The notes under the pieces are model-generated. The model searched no databases. It was not told the origin of the DNA and saw only the letters and a program-made list of their open reading frames with translations. A stretch of 41,490 bases of DNA from JBOFZL01 sp051655155. Lineage in GTDB: Bacteria; Bacillota; Clostridia; Peptostreptococcales; Filifactoraceae. The stretch covers positions 1 through 41,490 of the forward strand of contig JBOFZL010000081.1 in the NCBI GenBank assembly GCA_051655155.1. The letters are read 5' to 3'. A program made the position numbers and the translations under genes. Position 1 is the first letter of the stretch. Every line of letters starts with the position of its first letter. Positions 35,126 through 41,490 of this stretch are shown in pieces.

Positions 35126-36532
35126 CTAATTTCTTAACTCTTTTATAGTTTCTTTCACAAATTCTACCGTTGAATTTGTTTCTTTTCCAAGAAACTCTAT
35201 ATCTTCCTCAGTTGGTAAAGTTTCTATAGTTGATAAAGCTTGTTTTATAAGAGATTTTCTAACCTTTATAAGATTAATATCCACTGCCTTTATCTTATTT
35301 GGATGGTCAGGAAGCACAATATTTGTACCACAAATCTCTGTTTGAGGATCTCCAAAGAATATCTCAATTCCATTATCTCTTGCAAATGAAAGTTGTGGTT
35401 GAAGATGTTTTCCAGCTCCAGTATATTCTGTTTCTTGAACAACGATTATCTGATCTTGATTCATTTCTTGTGCAAGAGCAAAAGCAGCCGTAAGAGACGT
35501 ATTACCTGCTGGACCCTTTTCCATTCCTTCTAAACTCGCAAGCATCTCTGTCATATAAAATACTTCTCCTTGATTTACTGTTACGTATCTATCCAAGTAT
35601 CTAAGAGGACGTGCCGCAGAACGTGGTACATCCGACCTATCAGGCCAAGAAGTAAATGGCATTCCAAAACCTGTATGACCTGTAGTAAAAGATTTTTTAT
35701 TAAAGCTTGTATCAGAAGCCATGTGTAGTCCTTTAAGGTTTACTGAAGCGCCTACTACTAGAGAATTTGCCCCTGCCTTTTTAAGACCTCTCGCTGTACC
35801 AGTTAAATTTCCTCCACCTGCATTTGTGCAAACAACAACATCTGGATCTTTACCAAATTTTTCTCTAAATTGCATAGCAATTTCATACCCTAACGTTTCA
35901 ACTCCAGCAATTCCAAATGGTGTGTATAGAGAAGCATTAAAGTATCCCGTTTCTTCTAAAAGTACAAGGAACTTATAGAATAACTCTGGTCCGACTGTAA
36001 GTTGTACAACCTCTGCACCAAGCGCCTCACATTTTCTAGCCTTTTCAATAATCTCTGGTTGCCCTACACCTCTAGAATCAAAACACTCTTGAACAATTAT
36101 ACATTTAAGTCCTGCCATAGCAGCTTGAGATGCAACTGCCGCTCCATAATTTCCGCTAGTAGCTGCGATTACCCCTTTATATCCTAATTTTTTAGCATGA
36201 TATACAGCATTAGCCGCTCTTCTAGCCTTAAAACTACCCGATGGCTGGGCTGCTTCATCCTTTATAAATATTCTTGCACCCTTTCCTTCAGGTGCACATT
36301 TTCTTGCAAGAGCTGTAATGTTTTTTAGTTCAAGAATTGGAGTATTTCCAACTCCTGTTGAATACTGAATATTTTGCATTTCTTCAAGAGTATATCCAGT
36401 TTCTTTCATCATTTTTTCATAATCAAAAGCTATTGATCCACTTTCAAAAACCGAATAATCTATTCCAACAGCCTTTTTCATTAATTCACCTTTTCGGCTC
36501 ATTACCGCACTGTAACTCATATCTTTAGTCAT
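35126..36532 (-). CDS. ortB: 2-amino-4-oxopentanoate thiolase, PLP-containing subunit
   Basis: Large subunit of the CoA-dependent thiolase that splits 2-amino-4-oxopentanoate to acetyl-CoA and alanine. Fold type II PLP enzyme resembling threonine synthase: the PLP lysine is probably K102 in QPSGSFKARRAANAVYHA, the phosphate loop is NAGGGNLTGTARGL, and GPAGNTSLTAAFALA lies near the C terminus. The frame opens at 36547, but GGAGGTG is 6-7 nt ahead of the ATG at 36532, which I take as the start (468 residues). That site lies inside the ortA coding end and the genes overlap by 8 bp, so OrtA and OrtB translation should be coupled. Confidence 0.94.
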   Translation of the reverse strand: MTKDMSYSAVMSRKGELMKKAVGIDYSVFESGSIAFDYEKMMKETGYTLEEMQNIQYSTGVGNTPILELKNITALARKCAPEGKGARIFIKDEAAQPSGSFKARRAANAVYHAKKLGYKGVIAATSGNYGAAVASQAAMAGLKCIIVQECFDSRGVGQPEIIEKARKCEALGAEVVQLTVGPELFYKFLVLLEETGYFNASLYTPFGIAGVETLGYEIAMQFREKFGKDPDVVVCTNAGGGNLTGTARGLKKAGANSLVVGASVNLKGLHMASDTSFNKKSFTTGHTGFGMPFTSWPDRSDVPRSAARPLRYLDRYVTVNQGEVFYMTEMLASLEGMEKGPAGNTSLTAAFALAQEMNQDQIIVVQETEYTGAGKHLQPQLSFARDNGIEIFFGDPQTEICGTNIVLPDHPNKIKAVDINLIKVRKSLIKQALSTIETLPTEEDIEFLGKETNSTVEFVKETIKELRN

Positions 36533-36830
36533 TATTTTCACCTCCAAATAATATTTCTCTAACCTGCTCTCCTATTTGAAGGATTTCTGGAACAAATTTA
36601 CCAAAATCGTGTTTATAAAAAGGATCTACTTCTAATAGTTTTCCCTCCTCAATTCTTCCAGTTCTGGTTTCCACCTTTACAATATCTCCAATATTAGCAT
36701 CATTTTGAAGATACCCTTTAACCCACATTTCTAGCGGTACCTTTTTAGTATCATCTGGAACTTGTGGCGCTCTTTGTTCTGCCGTAAAAACTATGCTGTG
36801 TATTAAAACCCAATCTCCTTTTTCTGCCAT
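36525..36830 (-). CDS. ortA: 2-amino-4-oxopentanoate thiolase, small subunit
   Basis: Small subunit of the OrtAB thiolase, about 101 residues. Marks are GDWVLIHSIVFTAEQRAPQV, WVKGYLQNDANIGDIVKVET and GRIEEGKLLEVDPFYKHDFG. The ATG at 36830 has AGGGAG at a workable distance; the ATG at 36839 is too close to that site. It follows ord after a 100-bp gap containing a large hairpin, the only real gap in the operon, and overlaps ortB by 8 bp. Confidence 0.92.
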   Translation of the reverse strand: MAEKGDWVLIHSIVFTAEQRAPQVPDDTKKVPLEMWVKGYLQNDANIGDIVKVETRTGRIEEGKLLEVDPFYKHDFGKFVPEILQIGEQVREILFGGENND

Positions 36831-36864
36831 TGCTTGCATCTCCCTTTCCCTATACTTTAAATAA

Positions 36865-36916
36865 AATGCATAAAGTCATAAATAAATCTCTCAAATTCAT
36901 TTATGACCTACGCATT
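36865..36916 (-). other. Intercistronic hairpin between ord and ortA
   Basis: GTCATAAAT (36875-36883) pairs with ATTTATGAC (36899-36907) and AATGC (36865-36869) with GCATT (36912-36916), forming an imperfect two-part stem. On the minus strand a T-rich stretch (TTTTATTT) follows. It could be a partial terminator, an RNA-processing site or a 3'-end stabiliser for the ord message. Confidence 0.6.
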
Positions 36917-36942
36917 CTATGACCCACTCCACAGAGGATATA

Positions 36943-38004
36943 TTATTTAACTATTTTAGCCTCTTCACAAATAAGCTCTCTCATATCTCCCATAATAGCT
37001 CTTGGTACTGGAAGATCAATCATAGAGTGTAAACCTGGTCTAGCATTAATAATGATTGGAATCATATTTACACACATAGCTATAGTTCCTATCCCACCTG
37101 GAACCTCTGGCGAGTTTACCATATTAATATTTGGTACTCCTTTAATTATAACATAGTCTCCTGTTTGAATGCCAACCTGCTCTGGCTCAATTTGTTGAGG
37201 GTGATCCATCTCAATTTTTAGTTCTCCGTCAACATATCCGAATCCTTTCATCGCACAACCAGCACAGTTTCCAGCCTTAGCAAAACCATATGGTGATTTT
37301 CTATCTACATCTGTAAGAATTGGAGCCATTGATTGCTCTACTGGTTTAGAAAGCTTCCATCCAATAGCATCAGCAATCATTCCAATTGATTCGTGGAATC
37401 CAACGTGTCCTGAAAGCTTTCCAGATTTTACTCCATCTAAAAATTCTTGCTCTGTTATACCTATGCCCTGTTCTTCCATTACAACTGGTCCAAATGGAGA
37501 AAGAGAATTTACTCTTCTTGATATAATATGATCAACAGACTCACAGCATCCTGTCATTGCAACTACTAAAAGGTCCATAATTAATCCTGGATTTATTCCT
37601 GTTCCTACTATAGAAACACCATTTTCTTTAGCGATTCTATTAAGTTCAGCAGCAAGTTCTGGATTTTGAGCTTGAGGATAAGCCATTTCCTCTGCTGAAG
37701 AAACAACGTTTATTCCTTGCTCAAGAACATATTTAAGTCTTGGGAAAGCAGTTTTTGTAAATGAATCTGTACAGCAAAGCACCACATCCGCAGCTCCTGG
37801 CTTAATAACATCTTCAAACTCTCCTATTATAACATCTTCTCTATTTCCTCTTTCTGTAGCAATAAAATCATACATAGATTTTCCTACTTTTGCTCCTCTA
37901 CCTACAGCTCCAACAATATCTACACCTTTTTTCTTAAGAAGCATATCAGCCATTCCACTACCCATAGCTCCTAAACCCCAAATAATTACTTTTACATTTT
38001 GCAT
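36943..38004 (-). CDS. ord: 2,4-diaminopentanoate dehydrogenase
   Basis: NAD(P)-dependent oxidative deamination of 2,4-diaminopentanoate to 2-amino-4-oxopentanoate. Dihydrodipicolinate-reductase-like fold: nucleotide loop WGLGAMGSGMADMLL (about 9-23), VVLCCTDSF, GINVVSSAEEMAYP and GTGINPGLIMDLLV, then the family-specific C-terminal half (GFAKAGNCAGCAMKGFGY, SPEVPGGIGTIAMCVN). 353 residues, normal. AAGGAGG 7-8 nt before ATG. It is the first gene of the operon, about 81 nt after the predicted sigma-54 start site. The 100-bp hairpin gap after it may set its level apart from the other enzymes. Confidence 0.95.
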   Translation of the reverse strand: MQNVKVIIWGLGAMGSGMADMLLKKKGVDIVGAVGRGAKVGKSMYDFIATERGNREDVIIGEFEDVIKPGAADVVLCCTDSFTKTAFPRLKYVLEQGINVVSSAEEMAYPQAQNPELAAELNRIAKENGVSIVGTGINPGLIMDLLVVAMTGCCESVDHIISRRVNSLSPFGPVVMEEQGIGITEQEFLDGVKSGKLSGHVGFHESIGMIADAIGWKLSKPVEQSMAPILTDVDRKSPYGFAKAGNCAGCAMKGFGYVDGELKIEMDHPQQIEPEQVGIQTGDYVIIKGVPNINMVNSPEVPGGIGTIAMCVNMIPIIINARPGLHSMIDLPVPRAIMGDMRELICEEAKIVK

Positions 38005-38094
38005 TGTTAATTCCTCCTTATAAATTATAAATTAGTAGGTCTACGTTTATACATAGTCCAAATTCTTACTAATGTAAGATATTAACTATATATT

Positions 38095-38112
38095 AAGCAA
38101 TTTTTATGCCAA
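38095..38112 (-). promoter_or_regulatory. Sigma-54 (-24/-12) promoter of the ornithine operon
   Basis: On the minus strand TTGGCATAAAAATTGCTT matches the TTGGCA-N5/6-TTGCW consensus. The invariant GG and GC are exactly 12 bp apart. The predicted start is near 38085, about 81 nt before the ord ATG. The neighbouring sigma-54 activator supports it. Confidence 0.9.
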
Positions 38113-38263
38113 CTATCAAAATTATAATCAAATAATATAAATAATTTTTCTGTTTTCTAAATAAATCATTGATATTTAGGCAAAGAAAATTTTTTTGAAT
38201 ATCAAAATTTAAAAATTTCTACTAATAAAATCAAATCAAAAGAAGGAAAACGTTAATATGTCG

Positions 38264-38316
38264 TTGAAATACGCAAAATATTTTGCATTAAATGCAAAAT
38301 ATTTTGCGTATTTCAA
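38264..38316. promoter_or_regulatory. Enhancer (UAS) palindrome, two tandem 14-bp dyads, for the sigma-54 activator
   Basis: Perfect inverted repeat with 26-nt arms (38264-38289 and 38291-38316) around a single base. Inside it the perfect palindrome GCAAAATATTTTGC occurs twice (38273-38286 and 38294-38307), centres 21 bp apart, two helical turns, so two activator dimers could bind the same DNA face. It is about 195-215 bp upstream of the predicted start site, a usual enhancer distance. It begins 10 bp after the activator stop codon. Confidence 0.85.
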
Positions 38317-38325
38317 TATTTTTAA

Positions 38326-39729
38326 TCATTTTGTTATATTGAATTTTTTGATTTTATGTTGTAAAGTTTGCCTTTTAACACCTAATGTCTCCGCTGCTTT
38401 CGAAATATTCCACTCCCAAGCAATTAAACTTTCATACAAAATTTCTCTTTCTGTATTATTTAAAAATACATCTAATCCATATTTCTTTGCTTCTGTAATA
38501 GCATCTGTTCTAATCTGTTTGGAACCATTTTTTTTGTTATTTAAAAATATGGATTTATCAGATAGTACATGTTCTTCATCTGTTATTGCCATAGCTCCCA
38601 TTATAATATTTTCTAATTCTCTTACATTACCTGGATAATCATAATCTTTTAAAGTTTCTTTCATTTTATCTGATATCATCCATATTTCTTTTCCGAATTT
38701 TTCATTATACTTATTTACAAACTTTTCAGCTAATAGAAGAATATCTTCTCTTCTCTCTCTCAAAGGTGGTAATTTTATGTTTATGATATTAAGCCTATAA
38801 TATAAATCTTTTCTAATTCTACCACTTTCCAAAAGCTCTTCAGGTTCTTCATTAGTTGTTGCAATTATTCTAACATCTACAGGTATGTCTTTATTTCCTC
38901 CAACTCTCCTTATATATCCCTCTTGTAAAACTCTTAAAAGTTTAGCTTGAATTTCATAAGGCATTGAATTAACTTCATCCAAAAGCAGGGTTCCCCCATT
39001 TGCCTGTTCAAATAAACCTTCTCTATCTATAGCACCTGTAAATCCACCTTTTGCAGTTCCAAAAAGTATTCCTTCTAAAAGAGCATCAGGGATAGCCGCA
39101 CAGTTTTGTGCCAAAAATGGTCTATCCTTTCTTACTCCATCAAAATGTATACTTTGAGCGATTAGTTCTTTACCTGTTCCAGTTTCTCCATATATAAATA
39201 CAGAAGCACTAGTATTAGCCGCCTTCATTGCTCTTTCAATGACGCTCCTAAAGACCCTATTATTCCCTACTATATTATGAAACCTATAGGTATTTATCCT
39301 ATGATTTCGAATTTTTTCTGGTTTCTCAATATTTTTCTGTAGTTCTAAAATTGTATTTGACATTTCATGAATATCAGTGATATTATTGGCTATTTCCATA
39401 GCTCCAACTATAACATCACCATCATATATAGGTATCGTTGAATTTATTGTTGACACTTGTTTGCTCTGACTATTTAAATAAACTTGCCTGAATTTCAATG
39501 TACTTTGTCCTTTATTTAAGGCTTTTAATAAGGTGCTTTCTTTTGTACTTATATTCTTAAAAGCTATTTTAAAAGGTTTTTTCATCACGTCTTCAGCCCT
39601 CATTTTTTCAAGTTTTTCCATAGCTTGATTATATATTATTGTTTTTCCAGCCTTATCTATAACATGAACGCCTTCATCCATGTGTTCTAATATACTCTGC
39701 ATTACATTTAAGTAATCTTTCATTTTCAT
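38326..39729 (-). CDS. Sigma-54-dependent transcriptional activator with PAS sensor domain
   Basis: Enhancer-binding protein that remodels sigma-54 polymerase. An N-terminal PAS-like domain at about 10-125 (ILEHMDEGVHVIDKAGKTII) is the likely sensor. The AAA+ domain has Walker A GETGTGKE (184-191), the sigma-54 loop GGFTGA (231-236, variant of GAFTGA), Walker B GTLLLDE and the DLYYRLNIINIKLPPLRERR segment. A Fis-type helix-turn-helix ends the protein (NISKAAETLGVKRQTLQHKI). Numbering is from the open frame at GTG 39738; AAGGGTG is spaced for the ATG at 39729, which I chose. There is no response-regulator domain, so the signal is probably a small ligand, plausibly ornithine or a product. It lies directly upstream of the ornithine operon. 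Confidence 0.94.
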   Translation of the reverse strand: MKMKDYLNVMQSILEHMDEGVHVIDKAGKTIIYNQAMEKLEKMRAEDVMKKPFKIAFKNISTKESTLLKALNKGQSTLKFRQVYLNSQSKQVSTINSTIPIYDGDVIVGAMEIANNITDIHEMSNTILELQKNIEKPEKIRNHRINTYRFHNIVGNNRVFRSVIERAMKAANTSASVFIYGETGTGKELIAQSIHFDGVRKDRPFLAQNCAAIPDALLEGILFGTAKGGFTGAIDREGLFEQANGGTLLLDEVNSMPYEIQAKLLRVLQEGYIRRVGGNKDIPVDVRIIATTNEEPEELLESGRIRKDLYYRLNIINIKLPPLRERREDILLLAEKFVNKYNEKFGKEIWMISDKMKETLKDYDYPGNVRELENIIMGAMAITDEEHVLSDKSIFLNNKKNGSKQIRTDAITEAKKYGLDVFLNNTEREILYESLIAWEWNISKAAETLGVKRQTLQHKIKKFNITK

Positions 39730-39758
39730 TTTAATCACCCTTTTATACTATATCATAT

Positions 39759-39791
39759 AAAAAAAGTAGGAGCAAATATTTTTGCACCCAC
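39759..39791 (-). terminator. Terminator after idi
   Basis: Arms 39766-39776 and 39781-39791 pair with one mismatch and one wobble; on the minus strand they are followed by seven T (39759-39765). It separates idi from the sigma-54 activator gene. Confidence 0.82.
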
Positions 39792-39799
39792 CATCTTAA

Positions 39800-40324
39800 C
39801 TATTCTAATTTTTCCTTTCTTAAAACTTCCATAACCTTTGGTGCAGCTATATGAAACCATGCGCTAAATTGATTAGGGAAACGTCTCATTTCCTTTTCAA
39901 GATTATCAAACTCAATCCATCTAATCTCCGCTATCTCATCACTATTTATAATTATTATCCCTTCATATTCTCCCAAAAATACATGATCATATTCATACTC
40001 ATACATTTCCTCGGAATATTTATGAAAGTATGTGAATGTAAAAAGCTTCTTAACATTTTGAGAAAAACCTAACTCCTCATACATTCTTCTAGGTACTGCT
40101 TCTTCCAAACTTTCTCCTAGCCGTGGATGTGAACAGCAAGCATTTGCCCAAAGTCCGCCAGAATGATATTTATGATATGCTCGTTTTTGGATTAACATCT
40201 TTCCTTCATTTACAATAAATACCGAAAAAGCTCTGTGTAGCAAAGCTTTCTCATGAGCTTCATGCTTACTAGCACTTCCAATTTCATTATCAAAACTATC
40301 AACTAATATTAATTGTTCGTCCAC
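39800..40324 (-). CDS. idi: Isopentenyl-diphosphate delta-isomerase, type 1
   Basis: Interconverts IPP and DMAPP. Type 1 (Nudix-fold, metal-dependent) enzyme of 174 residues: catalytic cysteine in LWANACCSHPR, the Nudix-like stretch GESLEEAVPRRMYEELGF, and the metal/glutamate segment EMYEYEYDHVF. The type 2 flavoenzyme is the usual form in mevalonate-using Firmicutes, so this type is notable. The start is GTG at 40324 with a full AGGAGG 4 nt upstream. It follows the hydrolase gene by 8 bp and ends in its own terminator. Confidence 0.92.
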   Translation of the reverse strand: MDEQLILVDSFDNEIGSASKHEAHEKALLHRAFSVFIVNEGKMLIQKRAYHKYHSGGLWANACCSHPRLGESLEEAVPRRMYEELGFSQNVKKLFTFTYFHKYSEEMYEYEYDHVFLGEYEGIIIINSDEIAEIRWIEFDNLEKEMRRFPNQFSAWFHIAAPKVMEVLRKEKLE

Positions 40325-40332
40325 TTTTCCTC

Positions 40333-40857
40333 CTATTTAACTTCTATTTGGCACATCCTCATCGTTGTTAACGCGGCTTCATGCGAATCCTCACTAACCC
40401 CTGCACAACATCTAGAATCAACAGATATACTTAATTCATGAAAAAAAGATTTCAGTAATAAAGCATTACTTATTACGCATATATCTGTACATAGACCTAT
40501 TAATTCAATTTCTTCTAAACCATTTATACCATCAACAAACGCAGCTAAATCCTTCGATGCAAATGATGGTTTTTCAAATACGCTAAGAGAATATTTTTCC
40601 TTGAGATTCTTGATCTCATCGATAAACTCCCAACCATTTGTTCCTTTAACACAATGGATTATAGGTAAATTACGTCCTTCCATAGTGTCAAGATAAGCTT
40701 CACCATGTGTATCTTTAGTCAATACCACCATCTCTCCACTTTCAATATAATCTAACATTTTGCGTATAACATTTTTTTTGATTTTTTCTGCGCTTTTAGA
40801 ACCAAGACTTCCTGTAATAAAATCATTTTGCATATCTACAACCACTAAAAGTTTCAT
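40333..40857 (-). CDS. Isochorismatase-fold cysteine hydrolase, nicotinamidase-like
   Basis: 174-residue member of the isochorismatase/nicotinamidase superfamily. The catalytic triad is readable: D8 or nearby in VVVDMQNDF, lysine in VFEKPSFAS, and cysteine in LIGLCTDICVISNALLLK. The metal-site histidine expected of nicotinamidases may be in TKDTHGEAY. Nicotinamidase (NAD salvage) is the best guess because of the VDMQNDF and GLCTDICV pattern; other amidases share it. AGGAGG 6 nt before ATG. First gene of a two-gene unit with idi; I see no functional link between them. Confidence 0.85.
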   Translation of the reverse strand: MKLLVVVDMQNDFITGSLGSKSAEKIKKNVIRKMLDYIESGEMVVLTKDTHGEAYLDTMEGRNLPIIHCVKGTNGWEFIDEIKNLKEKYSLSVFEKPSFASKDLAAFVDGINGLEEIELIGLCTDICVISNALLLKSFFHELSISVDSRCCAGVSEDSHEAALTTMRMCQIEVK

Positions 40858-41031
40858 ATAAAACCTCCTAAACTTTAAATTGATATCAACGTAAATAGCT
40901 TCCTCTAGCTATTTTAAAATTAATTTTTAATAATTCAAAGACATCTGTATTTCTGCTGCCATCTAAGAGTTTTCTCTTCCTATATTTTATATCATAAAAT
41001 ATTTAATTTTATTAATTCAATATTTTTTTCT

Positions 41032-41048
41032 TATGTTATAATAACATA
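41032..41048 (+). promoter_or_regulatory. Extended -10 promoter inside a palindrome, ahead of the flavodoxin-like gene
   Basis: TGTTATAAT (41034-41042) is a perfect extended -10. It sits within the inverted repeat TATGTTAT-A-ATAACATA (arms 41032-41039 and 41041-41048), so a dimeric regulator bound here would block the promoter. The ATG is 50 bp downstream. No clear -35 is visible. Confidence 0.55.
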
Positions 41049-41091
41049 TAGAATTTTTATGTTCAAATAATATTAAAAAAGGAGATTTAAT

Positions 41092-41490
41092 ATGAAGGTT
41101 GTAGCATTTAACGGGAGTGTTCACCAAAACGGAAATACTAACTACGCTATTGAGACAATAGCAAAAGAACTTAGGCTTGAAGCTATAGAAGTTGAGATTT
41201 TAACAATTGGTAAAGAAGAAATTTTAGGTTGTAAAGCTTGTAATGCTTGTTTTAAAACTAGAAACGAAGAATGTATAATAAAAACTGATAAAGTAAATGA
41301 CTACATTCAAAAAATAAAGGAAGCAGATGGAGTTATTCTCGGTTCTCCAGTTCACTATACAGGAATTTCTGCCACTATGAAATCTTTCTTAGATAGAGCT
41401 TTTTATGTTGCCGGAGCAAATAATTCCCTATTTAGACATAAAGTTGGAGTATCTGTTGTAGCAGTCAGACGAACTGGTGGTATTGCTACT
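41092..41490 (+). CDS. Flavodoxin-fold NAD(P)H-dependent FMN oxidoreductase (3' end cut by window)
   Basis: The first 133 codons of a flavodoxin-like oxidoreductase: MKVVAFNGSVHQNGNTNYAI contains the FMN phosphate loop (GSxxxxGNT). Next come CKACNACFKTRNEEC, a cysteine cluster seen in iron-sulfur flavoprotein-like members, and the second FMN segment DGVILGSPVHYTGISATMKSFLDRAF. The cysteine spacing suggests a bound cluster or redox disulfide, as in Isf-type proteins, but this is not certain. The AAAGGAG site is 7 nt before ATG. Divergent from the hydrolase-idi unit. The gene continues past the window. Confidence 0.88.
   Translation, partial: MKVVAFNGSVHQNGNTNYAIETIAKELRLEAIEVEILTIGKEEILGCKACNACFKTRNEECIIKTDKVNDYIQKIKEADGVILGSPVHYTGISATMKSFLDRAFYVAGANNSLFRHKVGVSVVAVRRTGGIAT

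Larger units (their letters stand above)
38005..38325. other. 321-bp regulatory gap between the sigma-54 activator gene and ord
   Basis: No reading frame of interest. From left to right it holds the ord leader and SD, the -24/-12 promoter, about 150 bp of very AT-rich DNA (probably bendable) and the enhancer palindrome next to the activator stop codon. I see no T-tract terminator after the activator gene, so some read-through into ord is possible. Confidence 0.8.

Noticed and set aside
38113..38263. IHF-like sites between the enhancer and the -24/-12 promoter
   Set aside because: Only partial matches to WATCAANNNNTTR in AT-rich DNA, and Clostridia usually rely on HU.
40893..40914. Small hairpin (AAATAGCT/AGCTATTT) in the divergent gap before the hydrolase gene
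   Set aside because: No gene upstream on either strand that needs a terminator and no riboswitch-like context; 8-bp AT-rich stem is weak evidence.
1..41490. CRISPR arrays, tRNA or rRNA genes, transposons, prophage
   Set aside because: No regularly spaced repeats, tRNA-like cloverleaf regions, transposase or phage proteins were seen; almost all sequence is accounted for by chromosomal genes.

Overview
The window is low-GC (by eye about 30%) bacterial DNA from a Firmicute of the class Clostridia. The gene order is typical of that group: tig-clpP-clpX-lon-engB; xseA-xseB-ispA-tlyA-recN; rluD-pyrR. A complete oxidative ornithine-degradation operon points to an amino-acid-fermenting anaerobe, in the style of the Tissierellia or Peptostreptococcaceae. 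I cannot name a genus. Nearly every gene is on the minus strand. Only yebC and a cut-off flavodoxin-like gene at the right edge are on the plus strand.

Layout. 1-4.7 kb: the 5' part of a DEAD-box RNA helicase with a DbpA-type C-terminal domain, then hpt, an ABC-F ATPase and an unusual GIY-YIG/DUF4380-like fusion in one tight unit. 4.9-6.4 kb: rluD-pyrR. 6.5-7.2 kb: yebC on the plus strand, sharing a long bidirectional terminator with pgi. 7.3-12 kb: pgi, a Na/Pi cotransporter with a PhoU tail, and a COG2509-type FAD protein. 12-18.2 kb: the protein quality-control block engB, lon, clpX, clpP, tig, with readable promoters for tig and lon and a UUCG-capped terminator after clpX. 18.3-28.1 kb: a run of ten close-packed genes, xseA, xseB, ispA, tlyA, recN, nudF, a xerD-like gene, trmR, trhP and recJ. 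Compared with the usual Firmicute order this run lacks dxs, argR and the sporulation genes spoIVB and spo0A. Its XerD-like protein has lost five of six catalytic residues. 28.2-29.9 kb: a YkpA/YbiT-type ABC-F ATPase with its own promoter and terminator.

30-39.7 kb is the metabolic centre: ord-ortA-ortB-oraS-oraE-(MutL/GlmL-like)-orr, with a sigma-54 activator gene just upstream. Together these convert L-ornithine to D-ornithine (Orr), to 2,4-diaminopentanoate (OraS/OraE, adenosylcobalamin plus PLP), to 2-amino-4-oxopentanoate (Ord), and then by CoA-dependent cleavage to acetyl-CoA and alanine (OrtA/OrtB). The MutL-like ATPase probably maintains the B12 enzyme. The 321-bp gap ahead of ord holds a near-consensus -24/-12 promoter. 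About 200 bp upstream of it is a remarkable palindrome made of two identical 14-bp dyads whose centres are 21 bp apart, very likely the enhancer bound by the adjacent activator.

39.8-41.5 kb: a type 1 isopentenyl-diphosphate isomerase behind a nicotinamidase/isochorismatase-like hydrolase, then the divergent start of a flavodoxin-fold oxidoreductase. I saw no rRNA, tRNA, CRISPR array, insertion sequence or prophage.
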